DNA of 64,000 nt from Alteromonas sp. M12 (GTDB lineage Bacteria > Pseudomonadota > Gammaproteobacteria > Enterobacterales > Alteromonadaceae), in assembly GCF_037478005.1 (NCBI RefSeq), contig NZ_CP144164.1:2418001-2482000 (forward strand). The letters run 5' to 3'. Shown here piece after piece: positions 45,133 through 54,219 of this stretch. The stretch's first letter is position 1. Each line of letters begins with the position of its first letter. The notes under the pieces were generated by a model. It was not told the origin of the DNA, searched no databases, and saw nothing but the letters and a program-made list of their open reading frames with translations. The translations under genes were made by a program, and so were the position numbers.

Positions 45133-46620
45133 ATGGACAACAATAATAATAAAAAAGTCATAAAAGAAGCGACAATTCTCGATGCATTAATACCGATCGT
45201 AATCTTAATTTGTTTGTTATTTTCGTCGGTTTATTGGTACGGCAGTGATTCTTCTTTCGGTCCCAATCAAATCGCTTTGATATTCGCGATGTTCATTGCT
45301 TCCATGATAGGGATTAAAAATGGCTATACCTGGAAGGAAATAGAAAAGGGTATTGTCAGTGGAATTTCATTATCCCTTGGTGCGATCTTAATCTTATTGG
45401 CCGTGGGTGCTTTAATTGGTTCATGGATGTTATCTGGTACAGTTCCAACCTTAATCTACTATGGATTAGAACTACTCAACCCATCACTGTTCTATGCAGC
45501 AACATGTTTGATTTGTTCTGTTGTAGCCATGAGTATTGGCAGTAGTTGGACAACTGCCGCTACTGTTGGTGTTGCCTTGATGGGAGTCGCCAATGGCATG
45601 GGGATGTCGGAAGCTGTTACTGCTGGTGCTGTGGTATCTGGCGCTTATTTTGGCGATAAAATTTCTCCTTTGTCGGAAACCACTAACTTAGCGCCAGCAA
45701 TTGCCGGGACAAATTTATTTGAACACATTCAATATATGCTGTGGACAGTTGTTCCAAGCATAATAATCACTTTAATAATATTTACGGTTTTAGGCTTTAA
45801 CTCAAGTCAAGAGGCATCAGCACAAGGTATTGTGGATATGCAAAATCTGCTGGAGTCTGAATTTAACTTGGGATTACATTTACTTATCCCGTTAGCCGTG
45901 CTGCTTGTTTTAGCACTGAAAAAAGTGCCAGCTTTCCCTGCGGTATCTATTGGCGCCATTTTAGGGGGGATTTGGGCTGCTGCCTTTCAACCGGAAGTCG
46001 TTCAAAGCTTTGCTACAGATGAACGCGAAGGAATCGTTGCCAGTATCACTGTTGTTTGGACAGCGCTTTATGCAGGGGTTAATTTTAGTACCGATAGTGA
46101 TGTGTTGAATGACTTGTTAAGTCGTGGCGGAATGTCTAGCATGCTCAATACTATATGGCTAATTATGTGCGCACTTACCTTTGGTGCTGTACTGGAGAAA
46201 GTCGGGCTATTAAAACGAATTGTCAGCGCTATCTTAAAAGGTGCTACATCGGCTGGTGACATGATCTCCAGAACTATATTGACCTGCTTTGCTACTAACG
46301 TGATTACGGCGGATCAGTATATGGCTATAGTGATGCCTGGGCGCATGTATAAGAATGAGTATGAAAAGCGTGGTTTGCATCAATTAAACCTATCTCGTAG
46401 TTTAGAAGATGGCGGAACCTTAACCTCGCCTCTAATACCTTGGAATACGTGTGGTGCCTACATGGGCGGTGTTTTAGGGGTAGGTGCGCTAGATTACGCT
46501 ATTTATGCCTTTTTTAATCTGATTAATCCTATTTTAGCTATCGTGTATGCCTATTTAGGGATTAAAATTCTCAGAGTACCAATTCCTGCATACGCAGAGC
46601 CGGTTGCCAGTAAAAGTTAG
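45133..46620 (+). CDS. NhaC-family Na+/H+ antiporter or related exchanger
   Basis: A 495-residue protein with 12 or so helices. The NhaC pattern is clear: VAMSIGSSWTTAATVGVALMG, GAYFGDKISPLSETTNLAPA and the later SLEDGGTLTSPLIPWNTCGA. The closest relatives exchange Na+ for H+ or malate/lactate. Pairing with an NSS carrier suggests that it restores or uses the sodium gradient for amino-acid uptake, but this is inference. PepN is 50 bases downstream. Confidence 0.9.
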   Translation: MDNNNNKKVIKEATILDALIPIVILICLLFSSVYWYGSDSSFGPNQIALIFAMFIASMIGIKNGYTWKEIEKGIVSGISLSLGAILILLAVGALIGSWMLSGTVPTLIYYGLELLNPSLFYAATCLICSVVAMSIGSSWTTAATVGVALMGVANGMGMSEAVTAGAVVSGAYFGDKISPLSETTNLAPAIAGTNLFEHIQYMLWTVVPSIIITLIIFTVLGFNSSQEASAQGIVDMQNLLESEFNLGLHLLIPLAVLLVLALKKVPAFPAVSIGAILGGIWAAAFQPEVVQSFATDEREGIVASITVVWTALYAGVNFSTDSDVLNDLLSRGGMSSMLNTIWLIMCALTFGAVLEKVGLLKRIVSAILKGATSAGDMISRTILTCFATNVITADQYMAIVMPGRMYKNEYEKRGLHQLNLSRSLEDGGTLTSPLIPWNTCGAYMGGVLGVGALDYAIYAFFNLINPILAIVYAYLGIKILRVPIPAYAEPVASKS

Positions 46621-46670
46621 CTTTTGCTGGGCGCAATTCGGTATTTTTATATTTTCAATTAGGTCAAAGT

Positions 46671-49262
46671 ATGTCCGACAATAGTGTTATCAAAGCAAAA
46701 CGCCGTTTAGATTATCAAGCTCCCCATTTTTTCATTAGCACGGTAGATTTATCGGTAAAACTTGAAGAGCCAAAAACCCAAGTTAAGAGTCAGTTGCGTA
46801 TTAAGCGTAACGGTGAACATCAACATCCACTTGTTTTGGATGGTGAAGAGTTAGAACTGATCGATGTTAAATTAAATGGTAAAAGCGTTGAAAAGTATCA
46901 GCAAACATCAACGTCGTTGATAATTGAAAATGTCCCTGAAGACTTCTATTTAGAAATATTTACAGAACTTAATCCGGCTGCGAATAGTTCGTTAGAAGGG
47001 TTGTACAAAACTGCTAACGCCTATTGCACTCAGTGTGAAGCTGAAGGTTTCCGCAAAATAACCTATTTTATCGATCGACCTGACGTTTTGGCTGAATATA
47101 CAGTTACTATCTATGCCGATCAGAAGAATTACCCATTCTTATTATCTAACGGTAATAAAGTTGACAGCGGTAAGCTTGAAGATGGCCGTCATTGGGTTAA
47201 ATGGCATGACCCATTCAAGAAACCTTGCTATTTATTTGCTTTGGTTGCTGGAGACTTTGACCTCCTCGAGGATCATTATAAAACGGCTTCTGGTAGAAAA
47301 ATTTTATTACAGCTTTTTGTTGATAAAGGTAAATCGAGTCGTGGTCATCATGCATTGGCTTCCCTTAAGAAAGCGATGGCATGGGATGAACAAGTTTTTG
47401 ATTTAGAATACGATCTTGATATCTATATGATCGTTGCCGTGGACTTTTTCAACATGGGAGCGATGGAAAATAAAGGCTTAAATGTATTCAATAGTAAATA
47501 TGTTTTAGCCGATAGTGCCTCGGCAACAGATGAAGATTTTTTCAATATTGAGTCTGTGATAGCCCACGAATACTTCCATAATTGGACAGGTAATCGTGTG
47601 ACCTGTAGAGATTGGTTCCAACTCAGTTTAAAAGAAGGGTTAACGGTTTTTCGCGATCAACAGTTTAGTGCAGACATGAGTTCTCCAGTGGTGAATCGGA
47701 TAAAAAATGTCAAAGTGATGAGAGAACATCAATTTGCCGAAGATGCCAGCGCCATGTCTCATCCTATTCGACCTGACGAAGTTATTGAAATGAATAATTT
47801 CTATACTGTCACTGTCTACGACAAAGGTGCTGAAGTAATCCGCATGATGCACACTTTGTTGGGTCAGGAAGGGTTTAAAAATGGCATTGACTTGTATTTT
47901 AAACGACATGATGGACAAGCTGTTACTTGCGATGATTTTGTGAGCGCAATGCAAGACGCTAATCAAGTTGATTTGTCACAATTCAAACGTTGGTACGGAC
48001 AGTCAGGCACGCCTATTGTGAATGTTACTGAGAGTTTTGATGCTGAAAAAGGAGAGTATGCTCTTGAGTTCAAACAAATCAATAATCCAACTGCCGATCA
48101 AAAAGACAAACAAGATTTACACATACCTATCCGTTTAGAATTGATTACTAAAGGCGGGAAAACAACGGTTGAACTGTTCAATCTTAAACTCAATCAACAG
48201 TCACTAGTTAAGTCTGGGTTTGAACAAAAACCGACAGTTGCATTATTAGCTGATTTCTCCGCCCCAGTTAAACTCGAATTTAACTATTCAGTCGACGCTT
48301 TATTGCAAATCGCCTTATCTAGCCAAGATGGGTTTTCTCGTTGGGATGCTGCTCAAACCCTTTTTAGTGAATATTTACACGGCAAAACGCCAGCAAGTTC
48401 TAAATTGAGTGTTAATTATAAGGCCATCGATAAACTCGTCGATGGATTGCTGAAGGACATAAAAGCATCCTCTGACTTAGCGTTGATCGCTGAAATGTTA
48501 ACCCTACCGAGTATCGAAACGTTAGCCCAGCAAGTCCCACGTTATTATGTGGTGGAGTTAAATCAGGCTAGAAAAGAACTGGAAATTTATATCGCCAAAA
48601 CGTTTTCAGAGTATTTTGCAACTGTTTATCAAACGACCCAACAATCTGGTTATGACTATGAATCTGAACAAGTTAATAAGCGTAAGTTACGCAATTTGTG
48701 TTTATATTATTTAGCCAAAACTGAGCAAGGTAATAGCCTAGTAACTAAACAGTTTGAATCATCAGACAATATGACTGACACACTAGGCGCACTTAAAGCC
48801 GCTCAATCTGCAGTGCTTCCTTGTTTTGAAATTCTAATGGATAAATTTGAACAAAAATGGTCTGATGACCCCTTAGTTCTGGATAAGTGGTTTGCGTTGC
48901 ACGCAAGTTGTGAGGTTCCAGATATTTTAGCGCGTCTAGATTTATTATTGAGTCACAAACAGTTTAATCATGATAATCCAAACCGAGTTCGATCAGTTAT
49001 CGGTACTTTTGCGTTCTACAACGCTACTGGTTTTCACGCGATTGACGGTTCAGGCTATAAATATATAACCGATTATTTACTTAAGTTAGATGCAAGAAAT
49101 CCGCAGGTAGCCGCTAGAATTGTTACGCCTTTAACCCAATGGCGTAAAATGGATGATATACGGGCTGATTTAATGAAGTACCAATTAACGCGATTAATGG
49201 CGCTTCCCAATTTAAGTAAAGACGTATTTGAAAAAGTGAGCAAAAGCCTTAGCTATCAATGA
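46671..49262 (+). CDS. pepN: Aminopeptidase N
   Basis: An 863-residue M1 zinc aminopeptidase. The GAMENKGLN substrate motif and the zinc site HEYFHNWTGNRVT, with the third ligand in LKEGLTVFRDQQF, are at about residues 265-325, as in E. coli PepN (870 residues). The C-terminal helical domain is complete. It removes N-terminal residues from peptides in the cytoplasm. The DUF2835 gene follows 4 bases later. Confidence 0.96.
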   Translation: MSDNSVIKAKRRLDYQAPHFFISTVDLSVKLEEPKTQVKSQLRIKRNGEHQHPLVLDGEELELIDVKLNGKSVEKYQQTSTSLIIENVPEDFYLEIFTELNPAANSSLEGLYKTANAYCTQCEAEGFRKITYFIDRPDVLAEYTVTIYADQKNYPFLLSNGNKVDSGKLEDGRHWVKWHDPFKKPCYLFALVAGDFDLLEDHYKTASGRKILLQLFVDKGKSSRGHHALASLKKAMAWDEQVFDLEYDLDIYMIVAVDFFNMGAMENKGLNVFNSKYVLADSASATDEDFFNIESVIAHEYFHNWTGNRVTCRDWFQLSLKEGLTVFRDQQFSADMSSPVVNRIKNVKVMREHQFAEDASAMSHPIRPDEVIEMNNFYTVTVYDKGAEVIRMMHTLLGQEGFKNGIDLYFKRHDGQAVTCDDFVSAMQDANQVDLSQFKRWYGQSGTPIVNVTESFDAEKGEYALEFKQINNPTADQKDKQDLHIPIRLELITKGGKTTVELFNLKLNQQSLVKSGFEQKPTVALLADFSAPVKLEFNYSVDALLQIALSSQDGFSRWDAAQTLFSEYLHGKTPASSKLSVNYKAIDKLVDGLLKDIKASSDLALIAEMLTLPSIETLAQQVPRYYVVELNQARKELEIYIAKTFSEYFATVYQTTQQSGYDYESEQVNKRKLRNLCLYYLAKTEQGNSLVTKQFESSDNMTDTLGALKAAQSAVLPCFEILMDKFEQKWSDDPLVLDKWFALHASCEVPDILARLDLLLSHKQFNHDNPNRVRSVIGTFAFYNATGFHAIDGSGYKYITDYLLKLDARNPQVAARIVTPLTQWRKMDDIRADLMKYQLTRLMALPNLSKDVFEKVSKSLSYQ

Positions 49263-49266
49263 CACT

Positions 49267-49488
49267 ATGCGAACATATTATTTTAATTTAAAAGCTTCTT
49301 ACGAAATGTGTGAGAAGCTTTATCTATCATCTAATAATGCCGTTATTCTTTATTCTGAGAACGGCGAGAGTGTTCAACTTCCCACCTTTAATTTACGACC
49401 ATTTGTAACCCGACTCGGGTTAAATGGGCGTTTTCGTCTTATAATTACTCCTGAAAATAAAGTCTTTTCATTTGAAAAAGTGAGCTAA
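49267..49488 (+). CDS. DUF2835 family protein
   Basis: A 73-residue protein beginning YYFNLKASYEMCEKLYLS and ending FRLIITPENKVFSFEKV, the DUF2835 pattern. The family is short, cytoplasmic and of unknown function, and commonly lies next to pepN in gammaproteobacteria. The start is 4 bases after the pepN stop, so it is translated from the same message. Confidence 0.82.
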   Translation: MRTYYFNLKASYEMCEKLYLSSNNAVILYSENGESVQLPTFNLRPFVTRLGLNGRFRLIITPENKVFSFEKVS

Positions 49489-49666
49489 TTTACCCTTGTT
49501 AACGATTGATTGATTTTCAACCTATTGAAAATGGTAGATTTTTACAAATTGTTAACTGGTACGATTTCTTCTTGCTATCAGGTCGAAATGATGTAATGAT
49601 TTTGTGAATAATTTGCTACTAAATAAACGTCGTCTGTATTTTCTGACGACTAGGGAGAACTAAAAT

Positions 49667-51745
49667 ATGAAGTGTGGACCTTTGAAGTTTAAAAAGTCAC
49701 CGCTTGCACTTAGCATAGCCGCCGTTTCTGTTATGACTTCCGCAAATCTTTACGCCGCGTCATGGGAGAGTGGAGATTGGTCAGTAAACTTTGACTCAAA
49801 CTTTTCGCTAGGAACGAGCATTCGAGTTGAAGAGCGGGACTTTTCTTTGATTGGTAACAGCAATCACCCTAATTTTGATTGGACAGGTTATAATGCGGCT
49901 ACCAATGTTATTTATCCATCATCTGATGTGTGGGCAAGCGCTGATGGCTCTTATTCAACAAATGGTGACTTGGGAAATTTAAATTTTGATAAAGGTGAAG
50001 CCTTTTCGACGGTTTTCAAAGGCACCCATGAATTAGATATCCGTTATGACAATATGGGATTTTTTGCTCGCGGACTCTATTTTTACGATTTTGCTTTAAA
50101 CGACAGCTCTAGAGACTGGGCGGATCCGATTACCGGTCAAACCCAAGATCCTTGTGCTGCATCTCAGGCATCAGAAGAATTATGTAAAGATGTCAGGTTG
50201 TTAGACGCATTTTTCTATGCGGACTTTGATATTGGTGACGTACCTGTCACTTTGCGTATTGGTAACCAGGTGGTTAGTTGGGGGGAAAGTACTTTCATCC
50301 AACACGGTATAAACACCACTAACCCTGTGGATGTGACTCGAGCACAAGCTCCAGGTGCAGAGCTAAAAGAAGTTTTCATTCCTGTCGGCATGGTTTTCGC
50401 CTCCTTCGGTTTAACCGAAAACTTAAGTATGTCGATGTATTATCAGTATGAGTGGGAGCGCAGTAGATTACCGCAAGCAGGTAGTTACTTTGCGACTAAT
50501 GATTTTGCAGGTGAGGGCGGGCAGGCTCAAAATATTCAATTGGGCTTCAGCGGTAACCCAGATATTAATTTAGATTTCTTATTAGAGAGCCTAAATGGAT
50601 TACGTTCGGCATTATTGGCCGGTGCTGATTCGACTCAAATTGCAGCTGCTTATTTGGCTTATCCTACTAAAGTAGCGGTAAGAGGATATAGTGACGCAGC
50701 TCATACCGACGCCGATGACCAAGGTCAATACGGTTTTAAAATGTCTTACTATTCTGCTGATTTAAATGATACGGAATTCAGTATTTATCATATAAATTAC
50801 CATAGTCAGCGTCCGCTAATTTCCGGTACAACATCCGATTTTACTGCCGAAGGTATTGCACAAGATATTGCTTACTTAGCCGCTAATGAAATCACACGTG
50901 ACAACATTACCTCGTTAGACGCCTTCACAGAAAGCCAATTTATGTATCCTGAAGATATTAAGTTGTATGGTTTCAGTTTTAACACCAACGTTGGTGAAAC
51001 TGCTGTTGCTGGTGAAATCGCTTATCGTGTTGATGAACCATTACAAATTGATGATGTAGAACTACTTTACACCGCGATGCCTGAGCAGTTGGCAAATGCA
51101 GGTATACGCCCAGATTTTGCGGGTATCTCGCAAATGGGTAATATCGGTCGCTCGGTTGGTCCTGGCGAAACAGCAGAAGGTTTTGTGTTATCTGATACTA
51201 TTCAGATGCAATTAACTACAACCCATGTATTTGGGCCAGCCTTTGGAACCGATAATTTAATATTACTTGGTGAAGTAGGCTATGTGAGCATTGAAGATAT
51301 GCCTGATCCAAGCATTATACGATTAAATGGACCTGGCACATCAAGAACACCTTCGTTAGAGCCTTTACGGGATGAAAGTGGTAATATTATTTCTACCAGA
51401 GAAGGTCTACACATTGGATTGTCAAATGGTCCTGAAACAAATCCATTTCCAACGGATTATGCTTGGGGATATCGGATCTTAGCGGTAGCCGACTTCAATA
51501 ACGTGTTTTCCGGAGTAAACCTCAGAACACGGGCGACATTCTCTCATGACGTAGAGGGTACAACACCTGATCCATTGTTCCTGTTCACCGAAGATGTGAA
51601 ATCAGCTAATTTAACTTTCGAGTTTGATTATTTGAGTAAATTCTCAGCTGCGGTAGGGTACAGCAGTTTCTGGGGTGGAATCGGTAATTCGAACGCACTT
51701 TCAGATCGCGACTTTGTTTCAGTCAACTTTAAATACTCGATTTAA
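49667..51745 (+). CDS. DUF1302 outer-membrane protein
   Basis: A 692-residue exported protein (signal peptide residues 1-31, ending NLYAA). The mature N-terminus SWESGDWSVNFDSNFSLGTSIR and the later LRIGNQVVSWGESTFIQHGIN are typical of DUF1302. Alternating beta-strand segments to the C-terminus (DFVSVNFKYSI) suggest an outer-membrane barrel. It is the first gene of a cluster with DUF1329, YCF48 and MMPL genes. GGGAG precedes the ATG. Confidence 0.85.
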   Translation: MKCGPLKFKKSPLALSIAAVSVMTSANLYAASWESGDWSVNFDSNFSLGTSIRVEERDFSLIGNSNHPNFDWTGYNAATNVIYPSSDVWASADGSYSTNGDLGNLNFDKGEAFSTVFKGTHELDIRYDNMGFFARGLYFYDFALNDSSRDWADPITGQTQDPCAASQASEELCKDVRLLDAFFYADFDIGDVPVTLRIGNQVVSWGESTFIQHGINTTNPVDVTRAQAPGAELKEVFIPVGMVFASFGLTENLSMSMYYQYEWERSRLPQAGSYFATNDFAGEGGQAQNIQLGFSGNPDINLDFLLESLNGLRSALLAGADSTQIAAAYLAYPTKVAVRGYSDAAHTDADDQGQYGFKMSYYSADLNDTEFSIYHINYHSQRPLISGTTSDFTAEGIAQDIAYLAANEITRDNITSLDAFTESQFMYPEDIKLYGFSFNTNVGETAVAGEIAYRVDEPLQIDDVELLYTAMPEQLANAGIRPDFAGISQMGNIGRSVGPGETAEGFVLSDTIQMQLTTTHVFGPAFGTDNLILLGEVGYVSIEDMPDPSIIRLNGPGTSRTPSLEPLRDESGNIISTREGLHIGLSNGPETNPFPTDYAWGYRILAVADFNNVFSGVNLRTRATFSHDVEGTTPDPLFLFTEDVKSANLTFEFDYLSKFSAAVGYSSFWGGIGNSNALSDRDFVSVNFKYSI

Positions 51746-51757
51746 GAGAAAAACGAA

Positions 51758-53125
51758 ATGATTAAGAATTTAGTAGTAACAACCTCTGCTTTGGCATTGG
51801 CACTAAGTGTTTCGTTTGCTCATGCGAAAGTATCTCAAGAGCAAGCAGCGAAACTTGGCACTGAACTCACGCCACTTGGCGGAGAAAAAGCGGGTAATGC
51901 TGATGGCAGCATTCCAGCTTGGGATGGTGGAATTACAACACCTCCTGCAGGTTATACACCGGGAGACTTTCATCCTGACCCTTTTCCAGGAGACAAGGTT
52001 TTATTTACCATTACGGGTAAAAATTACAAAGAATATGCTGACTTTTTGAGTGCTGGGCAAATCAAACTTTTTGAAACTTACCCAGAAACATACGAAATGC
52101 CCGTATATCAAACTCGTCGTACTGCCTCTAACCCTCAATATGTTTACGATGCAGCTAAAGCGAACGCATCACGGGCGGAGCTAGTGCAAGGCGGAAACGG
52201 AATAAAGAATGCCGCTATTGGTGTACCTTTTCCAATTCCACAAACGGGTGTAGAAGCAATTTGGAACCATATTTTACGTTTTCGTGGCGAAGGCATTGAA
52301 CGAAATGGTGGGCAAGCAGCACCGACAGCTTCTGGTGATTACACGGTAATAGGATTCGATGAAATACTATTAGTTGAATATGCAAAACGTGATGCAACAC
52401 CTGAAGCACTGTTAGAAAACAACATGTTAATGAAGTTCAAACAGTCGATTACTTCACCAGCTCGTTTAGCCGGAACAGCATTGTTAGTGCATGAAACCAT
52501 GGATCAGGTGCGTGAGCCACGTCAAGCTTGGACGTACAATACAGGGCAACGTCGTGTTAGACGGGCACCTAATATTGCTTATGATGCGCCAGGAACTGCG
52601 TCAGATGGATTGCGTACAACCGACGATTTCGATATGTTTAACGGTGCACCTGACCGCTATAACTGGGAATTAAAAGGTAAAAAAGAAATGTACGTCGCGT
52701 ATAATAGCTATGCGCTGCATAGTGATAAAGTGAAGTACGAAGAAATTTTAACACCTGGACATATCAATCCTGATTTAACTCGTTATGAAAAACACCGTGT
52801 ATGGGTTGTTGAAGCTACTTTAAAAGAAGGTTTCCGTCACGTATATTCTAAACGAGTATTTTTCATTGACGAAGATAGTTGGCAAGTACAAGTCGTGGAT
52901 ATGTATGACAACCGTGGCGATTTGTACAAGGTAGCAGTTGCTCATGGATTAAATTACTACGATGTTCCCACACATTGGTCTACGCTAGATGTATATCATG
53001 ATCTTAATTCAAGACGTTATTTGGCATTAGGACTTGATAATGAAGATAAAGTCTACGATTTCTCTGTTAGACCTAGTGAGAAAGAGTTTACCGCCCAAGC
53101 CCTTAGGCGAGAAGGGATACGCTAA
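51758..53125 (+). CDS. DUF1329 (LolA/LolB-like) periplasmic protein
   Basis: A 455-residue exported protein (signal peptide residues 1-23, ending SFAHA). The N-terminus LGTELTPLGGEKAGNADGSIPAWDGG and the C-terminal VWVVEATLKEGFRHVYSKRV are hallmarks of DUF1329. The family has a lipoprotein-carrier-like fold, which suggests binding of a hydrophobic molecule between the inner and outer membranes. It starts 12 bases after the DUF1302 stop. Confidence 0.88.
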   Translation: MIKNLVVTTSALALALSVSFAHAKVSQEQAAKLGTELTPLGGEKAGNADGSIPAWDGGITTPPAGYTPGDFHPDPFPGDKVLFTITGKNYKEYADFLSAGQIKLFETYPETYEMPVYQTRRTASNPQYVYDAAKANASRAELVQGGNGIKNAAIGVPFPIPQTGVEAIWNHILRFRGEGIERNGGQAAPTASGDYTVIGFDEILLVEYAKRDATPEALLENNMLMKFKQSITSPARLAGTALLVHETMDQVREPRQAWTYNTGQRRVRRAPNIAYDAPGTASDGLRTTDDFDMFNGAPDRYNWELKGKKEMYVAYNSYALHSDKVKYEEILTPGHINPDLTRYEKHRVWVVEATLKEGFRHVYSKRVFFIDEDSWQVQVVDMYDNRGDLYKVAVAHGLNYYDVPTHWSTLDVYHDLNSRRYLALGLDNEDKVYDFSVRPSEKEFTAQALRREGIR

Positions 53126-53134
53126 CTAGCAAAA

Positions 53135-53163
53135 AAAAACGGTTGGCTCTGCCAGCCGTTTTT
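53135..53163 (+). terminator. Intra-operon terminator or attenuator
   Basis: An A run, a 10-bp stem (53138-53147 with 53151-53160, one G-T pair), a 3-base loop and a T run lie 13 bases after the DUF1329 stop. This would reduce transcription of the YCF48 and MMPL genes relative to DUF1302 and DUF1329. Confidence 0.72.
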
Positions 53164-53187
53164 GTAACTGAAGATGAAAAGAAGAAA

Positions 53188-54219
53188 ATGAATCGAAGTA
53201 AAATTTTAACAATTTTGTTTGTGAGTTCTTTAAGTGCATTCTCAGCGTCTTCTGAAGAGTCTTATATGGCTCCTTTAGCAAAAGAATCGCTATTATTAGA
53301 TGTCACTAAAACCGCGCAACGCATTGTCGCTGTTGGCGAGCGTGGCCATGTTCTGATTTCAGAGGATGGTGAAAAATGGCAACAGCAAGCAATTCCAACC
53401 TTATCTACTCTTACCGCTGTGACTGCCATTGAGAATAAATTATGGGCAGTGGGACATGATGCGGTCATTTTACATCAGTCGGAAAAAGGCCAACCTTGGG
53501 AAATTCAAATGTTTGCCCCGGAGTTGGAGAAACCACTTTTAGATGTAACATTTTTAGATGTTAAAGAAGGTTTAGCCATTGGTGCATACGGCACTTTCAT
53601 GCGCACCGTTGATGGCGGAGTTACTTGGAAAAAAGAAGTTCACCAGGGTTTCCTCCATCCAGATGATATTGACTATTTAGAAGAAATTCGCTTAGAAGAT
53701 GAAGAGTTTTATCAATCTGAATTGGTCTCTATTTTACCTCACCTAAATAAAATATTAGTGGTTGATGATGTCATTTATATTGCTGGGGAGTCTGGGTTAT
53801 TGGCTAAAAGCGAAGACAAAGGACACACTTGGCAGCGTATGGACGTAAACTATTATGGTTCGTTCTTCGATATACAGCAGTTGAATAATGGCGATATTGT
53901 TGCAGTTGGTTTGCGTGGCAACATTTTCAGAATGACTGCTAATGATGGAAACTGGATGACCATCCACTCAGGGATAACTTCCTCATTAAATGTGATTATG
54001 CCTATTTCTCAATCCCAGTTTGTGGCGATGGGTAATAGCGGTAACGTTGTGTGTGTTGATGATACAAATGTTTCAAATGCACATTTTGATGATGGCAAAG
54101 CGATAAATGCTGCTGTTTCTTTTCAAAACCATATTCTTTTGGCCACAGCTGAAGGAATTAAAAGTGTTTTGTATAACGAAGGCGAGTCAGTTTGCGAAGG
54201 AATTAGTAAAGACCTATGA
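53188..54219 (+). CDS. YCF48-related beta-propeller protein, exported
   Basis: The frame is open from 53143, but that start lies inside the terminator hairpin. The ATG at 53188 gives a proper signal peptide (MNRSKILTILFVSSLSAFSASS) and 343 residues. Repeats such as AVGERGHVLISEDGEKWQQQ, GAYGTFMRTVDGGVTWKKE and ESGLLAKSEDKGHTWQRMD are YCF48/BNR-type propeller blades. Similar proteins accompany MMPL transporters and may act as a periplasmic assembly partner. It overlaps the MMPL start by 4 bases (ATGA). Confidence 0.83.
   Translation: MNRSKILTILFVSSLSAFSASSEESYMAPLAKESLLLDVTKTAQRIVAVGERGHVLISEDGEKWQQQAIPTLSTLTAVTAIENKLWAVGHDAVILHQSEKGQPWEIQMFAPELEKPLLDVTFLDVKEGLAIGAYGTFMRTVDGGVTWKKEVHQGFLHPDDIDYLEEIRLEDEEFYQSELVSILPHLNKILVVDDVIYIAGESGLLAKSEDKGHTWQRMDVNYYGSFFDIQQLNNGDIVAVGLRGNIFRMTANDGNWMTIHSGITSSLNVIMPISQSQFVAMGNSGNVVCVDDTNVSNAHFDDGKAINAAVSFQNHILLATAEGIKSVLYNEGESVCEGISKDL

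Noticed and set aside
47113..47406. 97-codon frame inside pepN in another phase
   Set aside because: It lies entirely within a conserved enzyme domain, without start signal or protein features.
53143..53187. 15-residue extension of the YCF48 protein
   Set aside because: The start would lie inside a terminator hairpin, and the signal peptide begins at the ATG at 53188.
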